Source: Aureococcus anophagefferens
Taxonomy: Eukaryota > Sar > Pelagophyceae > Pelagomonadales > Pelagomonadaceae
Length of the DNA: 45,584 nucleotides
Assembly (NCBI RefSeq): GCF_000186865.1
Contig: NW_008705563.1
Location: 633,778-679,361 of the forward strand
Direction of reading: 5' to 3'
In this document: positions 44,602 through 45,584 of the stretch, in pieces
How positions within the stretch are numbered: position 1 is the first letter of the stretch
Layout: every line of letters begins with the position of its first letter
Program-made: the position numbers and the translations under genes
The notes under the pieces: model-generated
Databases searched by the model: none
The model's input: only the letters and a program-made list of their open reading frames with translations
What the model was told of the DNA's origin: nothing

Positions 44602-45584
44602 GCGTCCCTCATCGCGCTCGCCGCGGTCGTCGCGCGCGGCGCTGCCGCATCGAACGCGTCCCTCGTCGCGCACTACTCCTTCGACGACGGCACGGCATCC
44701 GAGGCCAGCGACGGCAGCCTCGACGGGACGATCCGCGGCGCGGCGGCGACGGCGGGCTGGGACGGCGACGGCGCGCTGGCCTTCGACGGCGACGACGCCG
44801 TGGACTTCCCCGCGGCCGCGACGGCCGCCATCTCCGGCGGCAGCCCGAGGACCGCCTGCGTCTGGGCGCGGCTCGACGACTTCGACCACGGCGCCCTCTT
44901 CACCTACGGGTCCTACGTCGAGGACGGCGAGTTCGGCCTCCTGACCTTCGACGACGACGCCCACGTCCGCGTCCAGTTCTACGGCGACGCTTCGCTGGCG
45001 ACGTACGTGGCGCTCGACGGGTCCGACGACGGCGGCTGGCACCACTACTGCGTCGCCTACGACGGCGCGACCTGGGCGCTCTACTTCGACGGGTCCCTCG
45101 CGCGGGACGGCGCGGCCGCTCTGGACACGGGCGCGGACCAGCGGCTGCGCCTCGGCGAGCGGGCCAAGGACGGCTTCGGGCTCGTGGGCGCGCTCGACGA
45201 GCTCCGGCTCTACGCCGGCGCTCTTTCCGCCGGGGACGTCTGCTTGCTAGCCAACGCGACGGCCTGCGGTGAGAGCGACGACGACGTCCTCGCCGGCGCG
45301 AGCAAGAAGTCGGCCGGCGGCTCGCGGGTCTACGTCGCCGTGGGCGTCTTCGCGGCCGTCGCCGGGCTCGCGGTCTTCGCCGTCGCGGGCATCGCGACCA
45401 ACGCGCGCCCGCGCGCGCCGCCTCCGGCGGCGGCGCGGCCCTACCCGCCGGCGCCCGTCGCGGTCGCCGCCGCGGAGCCCTACGTGCCCATGGCGACGGC
45501 CTACGCCGTCGGCGACGCGGACTCGCTGGACGCGACCCGGCGGCGTCGAGCTGCCCGCGATGGCGATTCTCAGGGGCAAGGCGG
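44596..45584 (+). CDS. LamG-domain single-span membrane protein, partial at right edge
   Basis: Open to the end of the window (329 codons, no stop). Signal peptide IASLIALAAVVARGAAA; LamG domain at about residues 20-210 with LVAHYSFDDG, FDGDDAVDFP, RTACVWARLDDFDHGALFTYGS, GWHHYCVAYDGATWALYFDGSLA and ALDELRLYAGAL. A span near residues 235-258 (VYVAVGVFAAVAGLAVFAVAGIAT) and a Pro/Ala-rich cytosolic tail follow. The LamG domain is strikingly close to that of the giant protein at 14830-15422. The last 15 codons are Arg/Gly-rich and may already be past an exon end. Role likely in cell-surface carbohydrate or protein binding. Confidence 0.75.
   Translation, partial: MIASLIALAAVVARGAAASNASLVAHYSFDDGTASEASDGSLDGTIRGAAATAGWDGDGALAFDGDDAVDFPAAATAAISGGSPRTACVWARLDDFDHGALFTYGSYVEDGEFGLLTFDDDAHVRVQFYGDASLATYVALDGSDDGGWHHYCVAYDGATWALYFDGSLARDGAAALDTGADQRLRLGERAKDGFGLVGALDELRLYAGALSAGDVCLLANATACGESDDDVLAGASKKSAGGSRVYVAVGVFAAVAGLAVFAVAGIATNARPRAPPPAAARPYPPAPVAVAAAEPYVPMATAYAVGDADSLDATRRRRAARDGDSQGQG

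Noticed and set aside
1..45584. tRNA, rRNA, CRISPR array, autonomous transposase or viral genes
   Set aside because: I saw no cloverleaf-like sequence, no spaced repeat array and no transposase or integrase motif. The introners are nonautonomous, and their transposase is not in this window.

Overview
The window looks like nuclear DNA of a stramenopile (heterokont) alga, most plausibly the pelagophyte Aureococcus or a close relative. The evidence is a G+C-rich and very gene-dense layout on both strands, bipartite plastid presequences (signal peptide then Arg/Ser-rich transit peptide), long Ser/Thr-Pro 'PTPAPT' linkers in surface proteins, eukaryotic gene families throughout (cytosolic PheRS beta, Qc-SNARE, CLC, NCKX, 6PF2K), and above all four copies of a short repeat that behave as introner elements (intron-generating nonautonomous DNA transposons, known from Micromonas and Aureococcus).

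Layout. 0-4.2 kb: a plastid-targeted small protein, a GT2-type glycosyltransferase, a plastid membrane protein and an acidic unknown. 4.2-6.9 kb: a fusion of an HTTM (gamma-carboxylase-like) membrane domain with a short-chain dehydrogenase. 7.1-15.7 kb: one giant minus-strand gene (about 2,860 residues, crossed by a 50-N assembly gap) built as LamG, four near-identical Cys-containing repeats, Pro-rich linker, REJ region, EGF, GPS-like site and several membrane spans, i.e. polycystin-1-like. 16.1-21.2 kb: CLC Cl-/H+ exchanger, a SAP/HAD-like mitochondrial protein, an HSL-type esterase. 21.3-25.9 kb: plastid protein, EF-hand NCKX exchanger, tail-anchored Dabb protein. 25.9-28.7 kb: a lower-GC orphan and a type I membrane protein with a Pro-rich stalk. 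28.9-31.2 kb: PheRS beta and a small Qc-SNARE with an ordinary 94-nt intron. 31.4-38 kb: voltage-gated K+ channel with a cyclic-nucleotide-binding-like domain, 6PF2K/F26BPase, bestrophin-like channel. 38-45.6 kb: possible RPA34-like nuclear protein, GT61-like glycosyltransferase, a possibly myristoylated unknown, a class III PLP enzyme, a membrane protein, a plastid protein and a LamG membrane protein that runs off the right edge.

The clearest signal is the set of four 192-bp elements (17448, 23362, 27880, 35844). Each has 16-bp inverted repeats, is flanked by an 8-bp target duplication that starts with GY, and sits inside a coding exon. Removing exactly 200 nt (one duplication plus the element) restores the reading frame and the uninterrupted protein in all four hosts. 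Three elements lie antisense and one lies sense to the host gene. Four of the five introns I can define in this window are therefore recent transposon insertions.

The genes are not an operon-like set. Five membrane transport or channel-like genes (polycystin-like, CLC, NCKX, K+ channel, bestrophin) fall in 31 kb, but I infer no joint pathway. Neighbouring genes are packed tightly: convergent stop codons are 3 to 51 bp apart or overlap, and one divergent start-to-start gap is only 63 bp. Overlapping transcripts and shared promoters are likely.
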